From positions 119,956 through 183,955 of the forward strand of contig JAHDBJ010000006.1 in assembly GCA_020630435.1 (NCBI GenBank): a stretch of DNA of 64,000 nt. Reading direction: 5' to 3'. The notes below the pieces were generated by a model, which saw nothing but the letters and a program-made list of their open reading frames with translations, was not told the origin of the DNA and searched no databases. This DNA is from Saprospiraceae bacterium. Lineage in GTDB: Bacteria; Bacteroidota; Bacteroidia; Chitinophagales; Saprospiraceae. Of this stretch, positions 17,564 through 26,150 are shown piece after piece. The translations under genes were made by a program, and so were the position numbers. Each line of letters starts with the position of its first letter. Within the stretch, counting starts at the first letter, position 1.

Positions 17564-20500
17564 ATGTCATATTCTCTTTCTGTTCCTTTTTACACAATAC
17601 AATTAAAAATACAAAATGGTGGTACACTTACTGTTCCCCTTACAGAAAGTTATTATGTTACGCCTCAAGGACGACCCAAAATGATATTACAATTTTTTGA
17701 AGAAGCTTTTCAAAAGAAAGTCATTGATAAAGGAGAATATCAAAAGATACTTGAAGCTCATCAAGAGGGGATTTATCAACGAGGCAAAATCAGTGTGCCG
17801 TTTTTAGAATCTAAAGACAGATTCAGTTATCCAGCCTTAGAATTATCTTTTTTATACTTTTATAAAAAAACAAAAAACGGCTTATGGAGTGTTGTTCCAG
17901 CTCTAGGTTTAGAAGCATTTGGAATAGATGAAGAAGCATTAGAAAAGGCACTTCTTGAAGCCATTCAGTTAGAGTTTGCTCGAAAAAAACGTCTAAAATC
18001 TGTTCGAGAAATAATTCCTACTCTCTGGTATGAAGCACAAGAAATAGCAAAACATGAAGCCAAGTTTATTTTTTATACACCCGCCGAATTAGAGGATTTA
18101 CGAGCCGCTAAAAAAGAAGAGATATTGCCTAGGGTTGCGACCGAGGTCATTCTAGGAAAGAAGACACTTTTTGGAATGGAAGATGAATTACTTCAACTAG
18201 CAAAAGCACTAGGAGGAAAGTTCAATAAAAGCGTTGTTTTAGTTGGAAAATCGGGTGTTGGTAAAACTACTTTAGTATGGGAGTTAGCACGTCAACGAAG
18301 AAAGTTTAAAATAAATAGTCGTTTTTGGGAGAGTACGGCTTCCACTATGATAAAAGAATTAACAGGAAATACGGGATGGCAAGATAATTTGATATACCTG
18401 TGTAAAGAATTAACCCATAAGGGAGACATTTTATTTGTTCGTAATTTATTAGAACTATTTGAAGTTGGGCAGTATGTCGGAAATAGTGTGAGCATGGCTG
18501 ACTACCTTAAGCCTTTTTTATCTAGAGGCGAATTAGTTTTAATTACAGAATGTACAGATGAAGAATATGCTAAAATTGAATTGAGAAGCCCTAATTTTTT
18601 CTCGTTTTTCACAATTATTAAAGTAGAAGAACCTCGTGAAAATCTCGAACAGATTATACTCAATAAAGTACAGTCTATTTCTAAAATAAAAGGGGTTAAA
18701 ATCGAACATGAAGCCATCGAAGAAACTATTCGATTAAATCGTCGATTTACGCCTTATTCGGGTTTTCCAGGAAAACCTATCCGCTTTTTGGAAAGTATTC
18801 TAATTAATCATAGTGGAGGAAATGAAGCACCTGAAAGTATTAGTCGTTCAGGAATCATTCGGCATTTTTGTGAAGAGTCTGGGATGCCTGCTTTTATGGT
18901 TGATCCTTTAATTCAGATGAAAACGAATGAAGTAAAACAACAATTTAAGCAACAACTTTTTGGTCAAAATGATGCTATAGATAAAACCGTCAATATGCTA
19001 TCAACGGTCAAAACGGCTTTATCTCGTCAAGGTAAGCCAATTGCTTCTTTTTTATTTGTGGGGCCAACAGGAGTAGGCAAAACAGAAATGGCAAAACTAC
19101 TAGCTGAGTTTATGTTTGGTAGTAGAGAAAAAATGCTACGTTTTGATATGAGTGAGTATGCACATCCTAATGCAGTAATGAGACTTATTGGAGAGAGTTA
19201 TCATCAAGATGGTTTACTTACTGCGGCTGTACGTCGTGAACCTTTTGCAGTATTACTATTTGATGAGATTGAAAAAGCCAGTCCTCTTTTTTATGATTTT
19301 CTACTACAAATTTTAGGAGAAGGAAGATTAACAGATAGTGCGGGAAGGCTTGTTAACTTTTGTAGTTCCATCATTATTATGACTTCAAATATAGGAGCTT
19401 CTAGTTTACAAACAGGGAAAGTCAGCTTCAATAAAAGTATCGATGTTGAAGAAGTGAGTCAACATTTTGAAACTGCGGTTCAAAAGCATTTTCGCCCTGA
19501 ACTTTACAATAGGATAGACCAAATTATTCCTTTTAAACCTCTACTGCACGATACGATTCATTTTGTAGTAGATCGAGAATTAGCATTACTAAAGAAACGT
19601 GAAGGCATTCTGTTTAGAAACTTAGAACTTAAGATAGAGGAAGATGTTATCGAATATCTAGGGAATGTAGGATATGATGCTAAATATGGTGCAAGGCAAT
19701 TGCAACGTGTCATTCGAAAAGAAATTATTAACCCTCTTGCACATGAACTCAACCTCTGTGCTTCTGATGATCAGGTTATTGTCAGTATAAAAATAGAAAA
19801 TAATAGACCTAAAATTGATCTTCGTTCAGATCCTCTTAAATTTGAATTAATGTTAGAGACTCTAGCTAGGGATGGAAATGTAGATAGAGCTAGTGATTTG
19901 AGAAGAAATATTTATGGTTTGCAAGAAGGAAATTACTATATCCGATTACTGAGCAATCTTGAACAGCTAGAAACTAAAAAACGTAAAAAGAAAGAAGATT
20001 TTTGGAAAAATGCTCAAGATGTAAGACAATATACTAAACTACAAAAAACAAAAACACAGGTAGAAAAACTTACCAAAGAAGCCGAACAGATTGAACTAAA
20101 GTTATCATTAAGTATCATGGGTTTAGAATTATACAAACCAGAAATCATTGATAGCATCAAGGCTTGTGAAAAAGAATTTTTAGATTTAAAACAAGAAATC
20201 TATAGGAGGCTACACCCCAGAAAGACATCTTGTTTCTTTATAATTTATGGATTTAATTTAAAACCGATTTTAGATTTTTACTTTGAACTTTTCCGTAAAA
20301 AAAGATTTGATTATAAGGCCGAAACAATTTGGTATAGAGATGAGTATTTTAATGAAAAAATAAAGAAAACCATTGTAGAAGAAGATGGGGAAGACGGCAC
20401 TGTTTTAATAGAACAAATGGAAAAAAGGCAGGAGTATTTATTTAAAGACTATCTTCATAATGATGTAAAAAAGCTTATGCCCTTGAAAAAAGATGATATT

Positions 20501-20857
20501 CTTTGTGGAATTAAAATAGAAATCTTTGATGGGATGGCATCTTTATTTTTAAAACCAGAGTGCTGTCTTCAACGATGGCAACTTTCGGAAAAAGATATTA
20601 ATAAATACATAGTCAAGTCATCAGAAACTAAACCCGAAATTCCGCTTGAGATTCATCGTAAAAATTATTATGGTCGAAAAGCAGGAGCAGCAAGAAGAGT
20701 AGTTGAGCCAAATTTTTTTAAAGATCCCAAATTAGAAATTAATAAAGAACTAGACGCTAAAGAACACCTGAATGCGGTTATAGATAAGTTAGAACAATTA
20801 TTTAGTGAGGAATTAAATAAGGAACTAATAGGTGGTGAAAAGTTAGATAATGAATAG
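17564..20857 (+). CDS. Clp-type double AAA+ ATPase fused to an RF2-like release-factor domain
   Basis: The 1097-residue protein has an unusual N-terminal region (1-200) in place of a Clp_N domain, then two AAA+ modules. Module 1 has an intact Walker A (GKSGVGKT 228-235), but its Walker B reads ILFVRNL (289-295), with R293 and N294 where ClpB/ClpC have Asp-Glu. Module 2 is complete: Walker A GPTGVGKT 500-507, Walker B LLFDEIEKA with D567/E568, and arginine motifs. No M-domain separates them. A UVR-like stretch follows (ARDGNVDRASDLRRNI), then about residues 805-1050 resemble the N-terminal and PCRF domains of RF2 (KKEDFWKNAQDVRQ, a CFFIIYGF strand, LFLKPECCLQRW) without a GGQ loop. A role in handling stalled ribosomes or nascent chains is inference. 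Confidence 0.8.
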   Translation: MSYSLSVPFYTIQLKIQNGGTLTVPLTESYYVTPQGRPKMILQFFEEAFQKKVIDKGEYQKILEAHQEGIYQRGKISVPFLESKDRFSYPALELSFLYFYKKTKNGLWSVVPALGLEAFGIDEEALEKALLEAIQLEFARKKRLKSVREIIPTLWYEAQEIAKHEAKFIFYTPAELEDLRAAKKEEILPRVATEVILGKKTLFGMEDELLQLAKALGGKFNKSVVLVGKSGVGKTTLVWELARQRRKFKINSRFWESTASTMIKELTGNTGWQDNLIYLCKELTHKGDILFVRNLLELFEVGQYVGNSVSMADYLKPFLSRGELVLITECTDEEYAKIELRSPNFFSFFTIIKVEEPRENLEQIILNKVQSISKIKGVKIEHEAIEETIRLNRRFTPYSGFPGKPIRFLESILINHSGGNEAPESISRSGIIRHFCEESGMPAFMVDPLIQMKTNEVKQQFKQQLFGQNDAIDKTVNMLSTVKTALSRQGKPIASFLFVGPTGVGKTEMAKLLAEFMFGSREKMLRFDMSEYAHPNAVMRLIGESYHQDGLLTAAVRREPFAVLLFDEIEKASPLFYDFLLQILGEGRLTDSAGRLVNFCSSIIIMTSNIGASSLQTGKVSFNKSIDVEEVSQHFETAVQKHFRPELYNRIDQIIPFKPLLHDTIHFVVDRELALLKKREGILFRNLELKIEEDVIEYLGNVGYDAKYGARQLQRVIRKEIINPLAHELNLCASDDQVIVSIKIENNRPKIDLRSDPLKFELMLETLARDGNVDRASDLRRNIYGLQEGNYYIRLLSNLEQLETKKRKKKEDFWKNAQDVRQYTKLQKTKTQVEKLTKEAEQIELKLSLSIMGLELYKPEIIDSIKACEKEFLDLKQEIYRRLHPRKTSCFFIIYGFNLKPILDFYFELFRKKRFDYKAETIWYRDEYFNEKIKKTIVEEDGEDGTVLIEQMEKRQEYLFKDYLHNDVKKLMPLKKDDILCGIKIEIFDGMASLFLKPECCLQRWQLSEKDINKYIVKSSETKPEIPLEIHRKNYYGRKAGAARRVVEPNFFKDPKLEINKELDAKEHLNAVIDKLEQLFSEELNKELIGGEKLDNE

Positions 20858-21224
20858 CATCCAAGATTTTATCGACAACCTTCAAGGTACACAAAAAGAA
20901 ATTATTCAGTACTTAAATGATTTACTCCTTTCAATCCCCGATGTTGAAGGTAAGATACGATATAAGATACCTTTTTATTATCGAAAATCTTGGGTCTGTT
21001 ACCTCAATCCTATCAAGAAGAATAAAGTAGAATTAGCATTTATTCGAGGAAATGAATTATCTAATGAGTATAATTTTTTAGATAATAAAGGTCGAAAACA
21101 AGTTTATGGTATTGAATTTTCGACTATAAATGAAGTCGATGAAGAGATGCTCTATGCTATTATCATGGAAGCACTCGTGCTAGACGAGACAATACCCTAT
21201 ACAAGTAAAAAAAAGAAGAAATAA
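20850..21224 (+). CDS. DUF1801 (YdhG-like) protein
   Basis: The 124-residue protein has the DUF1801 pattern: an N-terminal helix with QKEIIQYLNDLLLSIPDVEGKIRYKIPFYYRK, then WVCYLNPIKKNKVELAFIRG and a lysine-rich tail. The function of the family is not established. It overlaps the end of the Clp-like gene by 8 bases, so it is translationally coupled and probably works in the same process. Confidence 0.82.
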   Translation: MNSIQDFIDNLQGTQKEIIQYLNDLLLSIPDVEGKIRYKIPFYYRKSWVCYLNPIKKNKVELAFIRGNELSNEYNFLDNKGRKQVYGIEFSTINEVDEEMLYAIIMEALVLDETIPYTSKKKKK

Positions 21225-21294
21225 ACTTTTTCCTCTTTTTTTACATTATTAATGAAACATCTAGTATATATTAATACAGCAAATACTACTGTCA

Positions 21295-21708
21295 ATGAAA
21301 AGAGATATACCAAATTTAAAAGTTGAAGATTTAGCCCTTGCTATTGTACCTCGTTCAAATAATAATGAAAGAGATGAAATTGAACTTTGGGATTCGTATA
21401 TAATCAACCTGAAAGAAGAAAGTATATCTAATGTATTAATTAGTTCTTATGGCTATGGAGAATTAGATGGGGAACATGTGAAAACGACTAAACTTCGTCA
21501 CTTTTTTGAAAAAATAGGTGCATTACAAATTCTAAAAATAGAGCCTATTCAAACAACTTTGTTTGACTTTACAAATGAATATTGGATCAGCTTCCAATAT
21601 AATGGCTATATGTATGATAAAAAGTATGTTTTTGTAAAAGGAAGTATCTCTGAAATTAATTTTACTACGATTCCATTTATCAATAAACAAGGCGTTATGA
21701 TACGTTAA
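21295..21708 (+). CDS. conserved Bacteroidota protein of unknown function
   Basis: The 137-residue protein reads MKRDIPNLKVEDLALAIVP at the start and ends FTTIPFINKQGVMIR. I recognise this as a widespread small Bacteroidota protein, sometimes mislabelled in databases as a phenylalanyl-tRNA synthetase alpha subunit, but it has no synthetase motif. It has a soluble alpha/beta composition, with LISSYGYGELDGEHVKTTKLRHFF as its most distinctive block. No signal peptide. Function unknown. Confidence 0.75.
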   Translation: MKRDIPNLKVEDLALAIVPRSNNNERDEIELWDSYIINLKEESISNVLISSYGYGELDGEHVKTTKLRHFFEKIGALQILKIEPIQTTLFDFTNEYWISFQYNGYMYDKKYVFVKGSISEINFTTIPFINKQGVMIR

Positions 21709-21730
21709 ATAGATGTTTATTATTTTCTAG

Positions 21731-22630
21731 TTAGTTAAAATCAAAATAGTCTTCAGGATTAATTGGTTTACCATTATACCAAAGTTCAAAGTGAAGATGA
21801 GGACCATCTGTGAGTTCTCCTGTATTCCCTATGATAGCAATCGCTTCTCCTGCTTTCACCTTATTCCCTGTTTTCTTTAATAACGCTGAATTATGCTTAT
21901 AAAAGGATACTAAATTATTGTCATGTTGGATACCAATAGTATTTCCAGTTTCTAAGGTCCAATCAGACACCACCACTATCCCATCCATTACAGCTTTAAT
22001 GGCTGTATTTTTCGGAGCGAGAACGTCGACTCCAAAATGTTTCTTTTCTGGTATAAATCCTTGACTAATAGAACCTCGAACAGGAGGAATAAAATAAAGC
22101 TGCTCTATAGGTTTTGTTTTATATTCTTTTGTAGATTTTTCTGGATTCTTAGTTTCAGTATCTACTATTCCTATAGGGCGGTCATCTTCAACGGCCTTTC
22201 TAAGTTTTTCATCCTCCTCTATTCGTTCAATAATTTCCAAACTATCTGGAAACTCAAAAATAGTATCAGGAATACTCTCCGCTGTTTCAAATTCTCCAAG
22301 CAATAAATTCCTAAAATTATTAATATAAACACTATCTGCATCAATACGTATTTGCATTTCGTTTACTGTCTTAGAAAGTTCTTCTACTTGTCCTCGTAAA
22401 TAAATATCACCATATCCAGGTATATATCTTTTGATTGGTGTAAAAAATATGAAAAGAACTATAAGGATCGTCAATACAACAAGTACTACACTTAGAGCTA
22501 AATATACATTTAAGCGACTCAATCTATAAGATCCAACCTCCTCAAAAGTCTCATCATTCATAATAATAAGCCGATAAGTATTTTTTAATCTGTCTAATAG
22601 ACTCTGTTCCTTATTATTTTCGCTTGACAT
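21731..22630 (-). CDS. M23 family metallopeptidase, membrane anchored
   Basis: The 299-residue protein has one membrane segment (YLALSVVLVVLTILIVLFIFF, about residues 48-68), a coiled linker with acidic patches, and a C-terminal M23 domain. Zinc ligands are visible in HFGVDVLAP (H and D) and HLHFELW. M23 enzymes cut peptidoglycan cross-bridges. The topology, with a short cytoplasmic end and the peptidase outside, matches the MepM-like cell-wall hydrolases. It converges on the conserved small gene with a 22-bp gap. Confidence 0.9.
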   Translation of the reverse strand: MSSENNKEQSLLDRLKNTYRLIIMNDETFEEVGSYRLSRLNVYLALSVVLVVLTILIVLFIFFTPIKRYIPGYGDIYLRGQVEELSKTVNEMQIRIDADSVYINNFRNLLLGEFETAESIPDTIFEFPDSLEIIERIEEDEKLRKAVEDDRPIGIVDTETKNPEKSTKEYKTKPIEQLYFIPPVRGSISQGFIPEKKHFGVDVLAPKNTAIKAVMDGIVVVSDWTLETGNTIGIQHDNNLVSFYKHNSALLKKTGNKVKAGEAIAIIGNTGELTDGPHLHFELWYNGKPINPEDYFDFN

Positions 22631-22999
22631 ATTGAGTTTTTAATGAAATTTAAAATAAATTTGTGCTTTTTATTGTTTTAAAGTATCAATGGATCTATAA
22701 AATAGGCTGCAAAGTTAATTCTATTTCATCAAGTCCATTGAGTATTCGTCAAAAATTAACTTATCTCTTTTTGTTTGCTTTAGTCGTTTAATAAAAAGTT
22801 TAAGTAATTGTTTTCACTACTATTTTTTATATAATTTTTTTTGACTTTTTCTTAGGAATACAAATACTTTTCTAAAATTCAATAAAGATTAAAATATATT
22901 CTGATTTTGACTTTACTAATAATAGCATAAGGTTGTTATTCAATGTTCAAACTCAAAAATAGACTTAACTATTTTAATCAATCCTAATCTTTAAAAATT
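22631..22999. other. intergenic region between the M23 gene and porW
   Basis: No gene is seen in this 369-bp gap between diverging genes. On the minus strand TAACTTTG at 22717-22710 fits the -7 box for the M23 gene, about 80 bases before its start. No clear box was found for porW. Confidence 0.45.
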
Positions 23000-25669
23000 T
23001 TGATTTTGAAAAAAGATGTCTTATTACTTATAATCTTCTCTGTTATTTGCTCAAGTATTGGATTTGCTCAAAAAAATAAAAAACCTGAAGATGTTTCAGA
23101 TATAGGGAAAGTATACCATAACATTACAGGTAAATATAATGCCTATTTTAATGCAAGAGAAATTCTACGAGAGGTGCTGTTGAAAATGGAAACAGAAACA
23201 GAAGATAATTATAATCAAATCCTTCCTCTTTATCCCTATAAAGCAGGTGATACCAAAAATGTAGAATCACAACTTGATGAGGCTATTGAAAAAGCATCAA
23301 TCGATATTTCGCTACATCGTGTTAGTAATTGGGCAGATGACTGCTATTTTCTTATCGGTCAATGCCAATACTTAAAAAATGATTATGATGCTGCTGAAAA
23401 AACTTTAGAATACCTAACCCAAGAATATAGTCCAGAAGCTATAGAAAAAAAAGAAGCTAAAAGGAAAGGAAAAAAGGTTAAGAAGAAAAAAGAAAAAACC
23501 AATCCAGATGAAGAAAAGCCTGAAAGTTATTTCTTAAAACATCGCCCAGTATATGAAAATGGAATGCTATGGTTAGCCAAGAGTTATGTAGAAAGAGAAC
23601 GATATGATGATGCTAGTCTCCTCCTAACCAAAATAGAAAAGAATCCCAAGACACATAAAATGTTTTTTGATGATATTGCAGAAGTTAGAACTTATAGTTA
23701 CCTCAAACAAAAAGATTATGATAATGCTGTAGAACCTCTAAAACAATTACTCGAATTAAGTAAAAAAAGATCTAATAAAGCAAGGTATGCTTATATCTTA
23801 GCTCAAATACATCAAAATGCTGGAAGGGGAGATGAAGCCTATGCTGCTTTCAAAGAAGTTTTGAAATATGGCCCTAAGTATGACATGGAATTTAATACTA
23901 GATTGAGTATGGCACAAAATTCTTGGTTAACAGGTCGCTCAAATGCTAACTCTGTTATTCAGACCTTAGATAAAATGCTGAAAGATGCTAAAAATAAAGA
24001 ATATAAAGATCAGATTTATTTTGCCCTAGCTAAAGTATATCTCAAGGAAAAAGATTTTGATAATGCTAAAAAACATTTAAAATTATCTATCGCCAATAAT
24101 ATTGACAATCAAGCGCAAAAAACAGAAAGTTATTTACAACTTGCTTCAATTTATTACGATAGTGAAGATTATGTTAATGCAAGTCTATATTATGATAGTA
24201 CCTTACTTGTACTTCCTGTAAGCGACGAACGTTTTGAACTTGTCCGAAATAGAGGAACTTCTTTAAAAGATATAGCAGAGAATATTCTAATTATTGAATT
24301 ACAAGATAGTCTAATAGCTATAAGCAAAATGAGCGATGAAGAAAAGAAAGCTTTAGCTTTAGAATTAAAAAAGCAAAATACACTTAAAGAAGTTAGTGCT
24401 ATCAAAAAATCATCACCTGCTATTACATCAAACACCTTAAATACAAAAAGTAGTTCTTTCTTTGCATATAATCCTAAATTAGTGAAAAAAGGGAAACGAG
24501 AATTTGAGAAAAAATGGGGAACAAGAATATTAGAAGACGATTGGCGACGTTCAAATAAATCAACCTCAGGGGAAATTGTTAATGAGGATACTTCTACAAG
24601 CACAAATACTAAAACTATTACAGATGAGGAAGTAAAAAAACTGCTTAAAGATATACCAGATACTCCTGAAAAACTAGAAGCAGCGAATAAAGTAATATCA
24701 GATGCCATGTTTAATCTAGGTATTCTCTATAAAGATCGACTAGAACATGAAGAAAAATGTATTGAAACATTAACAAACTTACTTTCTCGTTATCCTAAAA
24801 CTGAAAATAGACTAGAGGCACTCTACTATATATATCTTTCGTATAAGCAAATACCTAATATGGCAAAAGCCAAAGTCTATGCTAATAAAATTGTTGATGA
24901 ATACCCCAATAGTAAGTATGCTAAAGTACTTAGTGATCCAAACTATTTGACGACCTTACAGCAAAAAAATAGCGATGTCATTGATTACTATGATAAAACA
25001 TATAGTTTATTTACAAAAGAACAATATAAAGAAGCCAATGAAAGAATTAGTAAAAGCAATGAACTTTTCGGTAATAAAAATACATTAAAAGCCAAATTTG
25101 CATTACTCGGAGCTTTCTGCAAAGGAAAATTAGAAGGTAAAGATGAATATGTTAGAGCCTTAAAAGCCGTAACTGTAAAACATCCGAATACAGAAGAGGA
25201 AAAAAGAGCAAAGGAAATATTGCGTTATTTAGATGTATCTCCTTCCAAAGGTGGGTTAAAAAAAGCAGATCCTAATGAGGGGAAAACGGTTGGAAAGTAT
25301 AAAGTAGAAAAAAATGCAACACATTACTTTTTAATTTCTTTTAAAAATGCAAATGAAAATTTAGACGAAATAAAAGCAAAAATCAAATCATACCACGATA
25401 ATAATTATACAAAATCTAGGTTGAGAGTATCCAGTATCTTTTTGGGGAATACCACTAGATCTAACCCCATCTTTGTCGTGAGAAGATTCATTGGAGGGAA
25501 AAAAGCGATGGATTATCATACTACTGTTCTTAAAGATAAAGCAGCTTATTTGGGTAAAAATATACAAGCAGATATGTTTCCAGTTTCACAGAACAACTAC
25601 CGACAGATATTAAAACAAAAGAATTTAGATGGTTATTTAGAATTCTTTAAAGAAATTTACCAAAAATAG
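23000..25669 (+). CDS. porW: type IX secretion / gliding protein PorW (SprE)
   Basis: The 889-residue protein has a signal peptide (LLLIIFSVICSSIGFAQ), the family opening DIGKVYHNITGKYNAYFNA, many TPR units (for example NWADDCYFLIGQCQYL, YDAAEKTLEYL), a lysine-rich charged insert near residues 150-175, and a C-terminal globular domain. In Flavobacterium johnsoniae and Porphyromonas this envelope protein is needed for type IX secretion and gliding. The start is TTG: an in-frame stop lies at 22985, there is no ATG before the signal peptide, and TTG at 23000 (or 23006) puts the signal at the terminus. It fits with gldD and two sorting-domain proteins downstream. Confidence 0.88.
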   Translation: MILKKDVLLLIIFSVICSSIGFAQKNKKPEDVSDIGKVYHNITGKYNAYFNAREILREVLLKMETETEDNYNQILPLYPYKAGDTKNVESQLDEAIEKASIDISLHRVSNWADDCYFLIGQCQYLKNDYDAAEKTLEYLTQEYSPEAIEKKEAKRKGKKVKKKKEKTNPDEEKPESYFLKHRPVYENGMLWLAKSYVERERYDDASLLLTKIEKNPKTHKMFFDDIAEVRTYSYLKQKDYDNAVEPLKQLLELSKKRSNKARYAYILAQIHQNAGRGDEAYAAFKEVLKYGPKYDMEFNTRLSMAQNSWLTGRSNANSVIQTLDKMLKDAKNKEYKDQIYFALAKVYLKEKDFDNAKKHLKLSIANNIDNQAQKTESYLQLASIYYDSEDYVNASLYYDSTLLVLPVSDERFELVRNRGTSLKDIAENILIIELQDSLIAISKMSDEEKKALALELKKQNTLKEVSAIKKSSPAITSNTLNTKSSSFFAYNPKLVKKGKREFEKKWGTRILEDDWRRSNKSTSGEIVNEDTSTSTNTKTITDEEVKKLLKDIPDTPEKLEAANKVISDAMFNLGILYKDRLEHEEKCIETLTNLLSRYPKTENRLEALYYIYLSYKQIPNMAKAKVYANKIVDEYPNSKYAKVLSDPNYLTTLQQKNSDVIDYYDKTYSLFTKEQYKEANERISKSNELFGNKNTLKAKFALLGAFCKGKLEGKDEYVRALKAVTVKHPNTEEEKRAKEILRYLDVSPSKGGLKKADPNEGKTVGKYKVEKNATHYFLISFKNANENLDEIKAKIKSYHDNNYTKSRLRVSSIFLGNTTRSNPIFVVRRFIGGKKAMDYHTTVLKDKAAYLGKNIQADMFPVSQNNYRQILKQKNLDGYLEFFKEIYQK

Positions 25670-25724
25670 TGTGAATTACTGATAAACATCATATATTAGC
25701 GGACGCCTAATATTTACACAGGCG

Positions 25725-25760
25725 GGGGTGTGAATTTTTGTTAATTCATGCCCCTTTTTA
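25725..25760 (+). terminator. rho-independent terminator after porW
   Basis: A 12-bp stem, GGGGTGTGAATT with AATTCATGCCCC (two G-T pairs), and a short T-rich loop is followed by TTTTTATT. The next gene begins just downstream. Confidence 0.8.
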
Positions 25761-25771
25761 TTATATTAATG

Positions 25772-26131
25772 GTTTATAACATTAAATACATATTATTTTT
25801 ACAACTAATGTTTTTAACTTGTAATGTAAAAAACAATGTATTTTCTGGTAAAAATAAAAACAAAATAACCTTTGATTTAAAAAAACTAAATCAAAAAGCA
25901 GTATTTTTAGATTATGAGTTTTGTGTTCCTCAGAAAGATAAAATTATAAAAGAACTCAAAACAATAGACCAGACCATTATCGTTTATAAAACCTCAAAAG
26001 GTAGAATCGGGTGTTCAAATAATCAGTATCTTTGTATTGGCAATTCAAATCAAAAGAACGCAAAAAAAGTACTCCTTACTTTAGCCTCTTTTGATTACAT
26101 TCAACAAATTGACCAATGTTTTTTTGAATAA
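25772..26131 (+). CDS. small putative lipoprotein
   Basis: The 119-residue protein starts at the ATG at 25772 and has a short signal with a lipobox (FLQLMFLTC, C18). An ATG at 25748 lies inside the porW terminator and is rejected. The mature part is small and basic, with IIKELKTIDQTIIVYKTSKG and several Cys (GCSNNQYLCIGNS). No family is recognised. Confidence 0.6.
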   Translation, partial: VYNIKYILFLQLMFLTCNVKNNVFSGKNKNKITFDLKKLNQKAVFLDYEFCVPQKDKIIKELKTIDQTIIVYKTSKGRIGCSNNQYLCIGNSNQKNAKKVLLTLASFDYIQQIDQCFFE

Positions 26132-26150
26132 TCTTATAGTAAAAATAACA

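Noticed and set aside
24190..24708. 172-residue open frame on the minus strand
   Set aside because: It is antisense to porW, rich in Ser/Phe/Leu from the complement of Lys/Glu codons, with no family pattern.
26091..26150. Longer N-terminus of the adenylate cyclase
   Set aside because: It overlaps the coding end of the lipoprotein gene; the TTG at 26151 places the signal peptide at the terminus.
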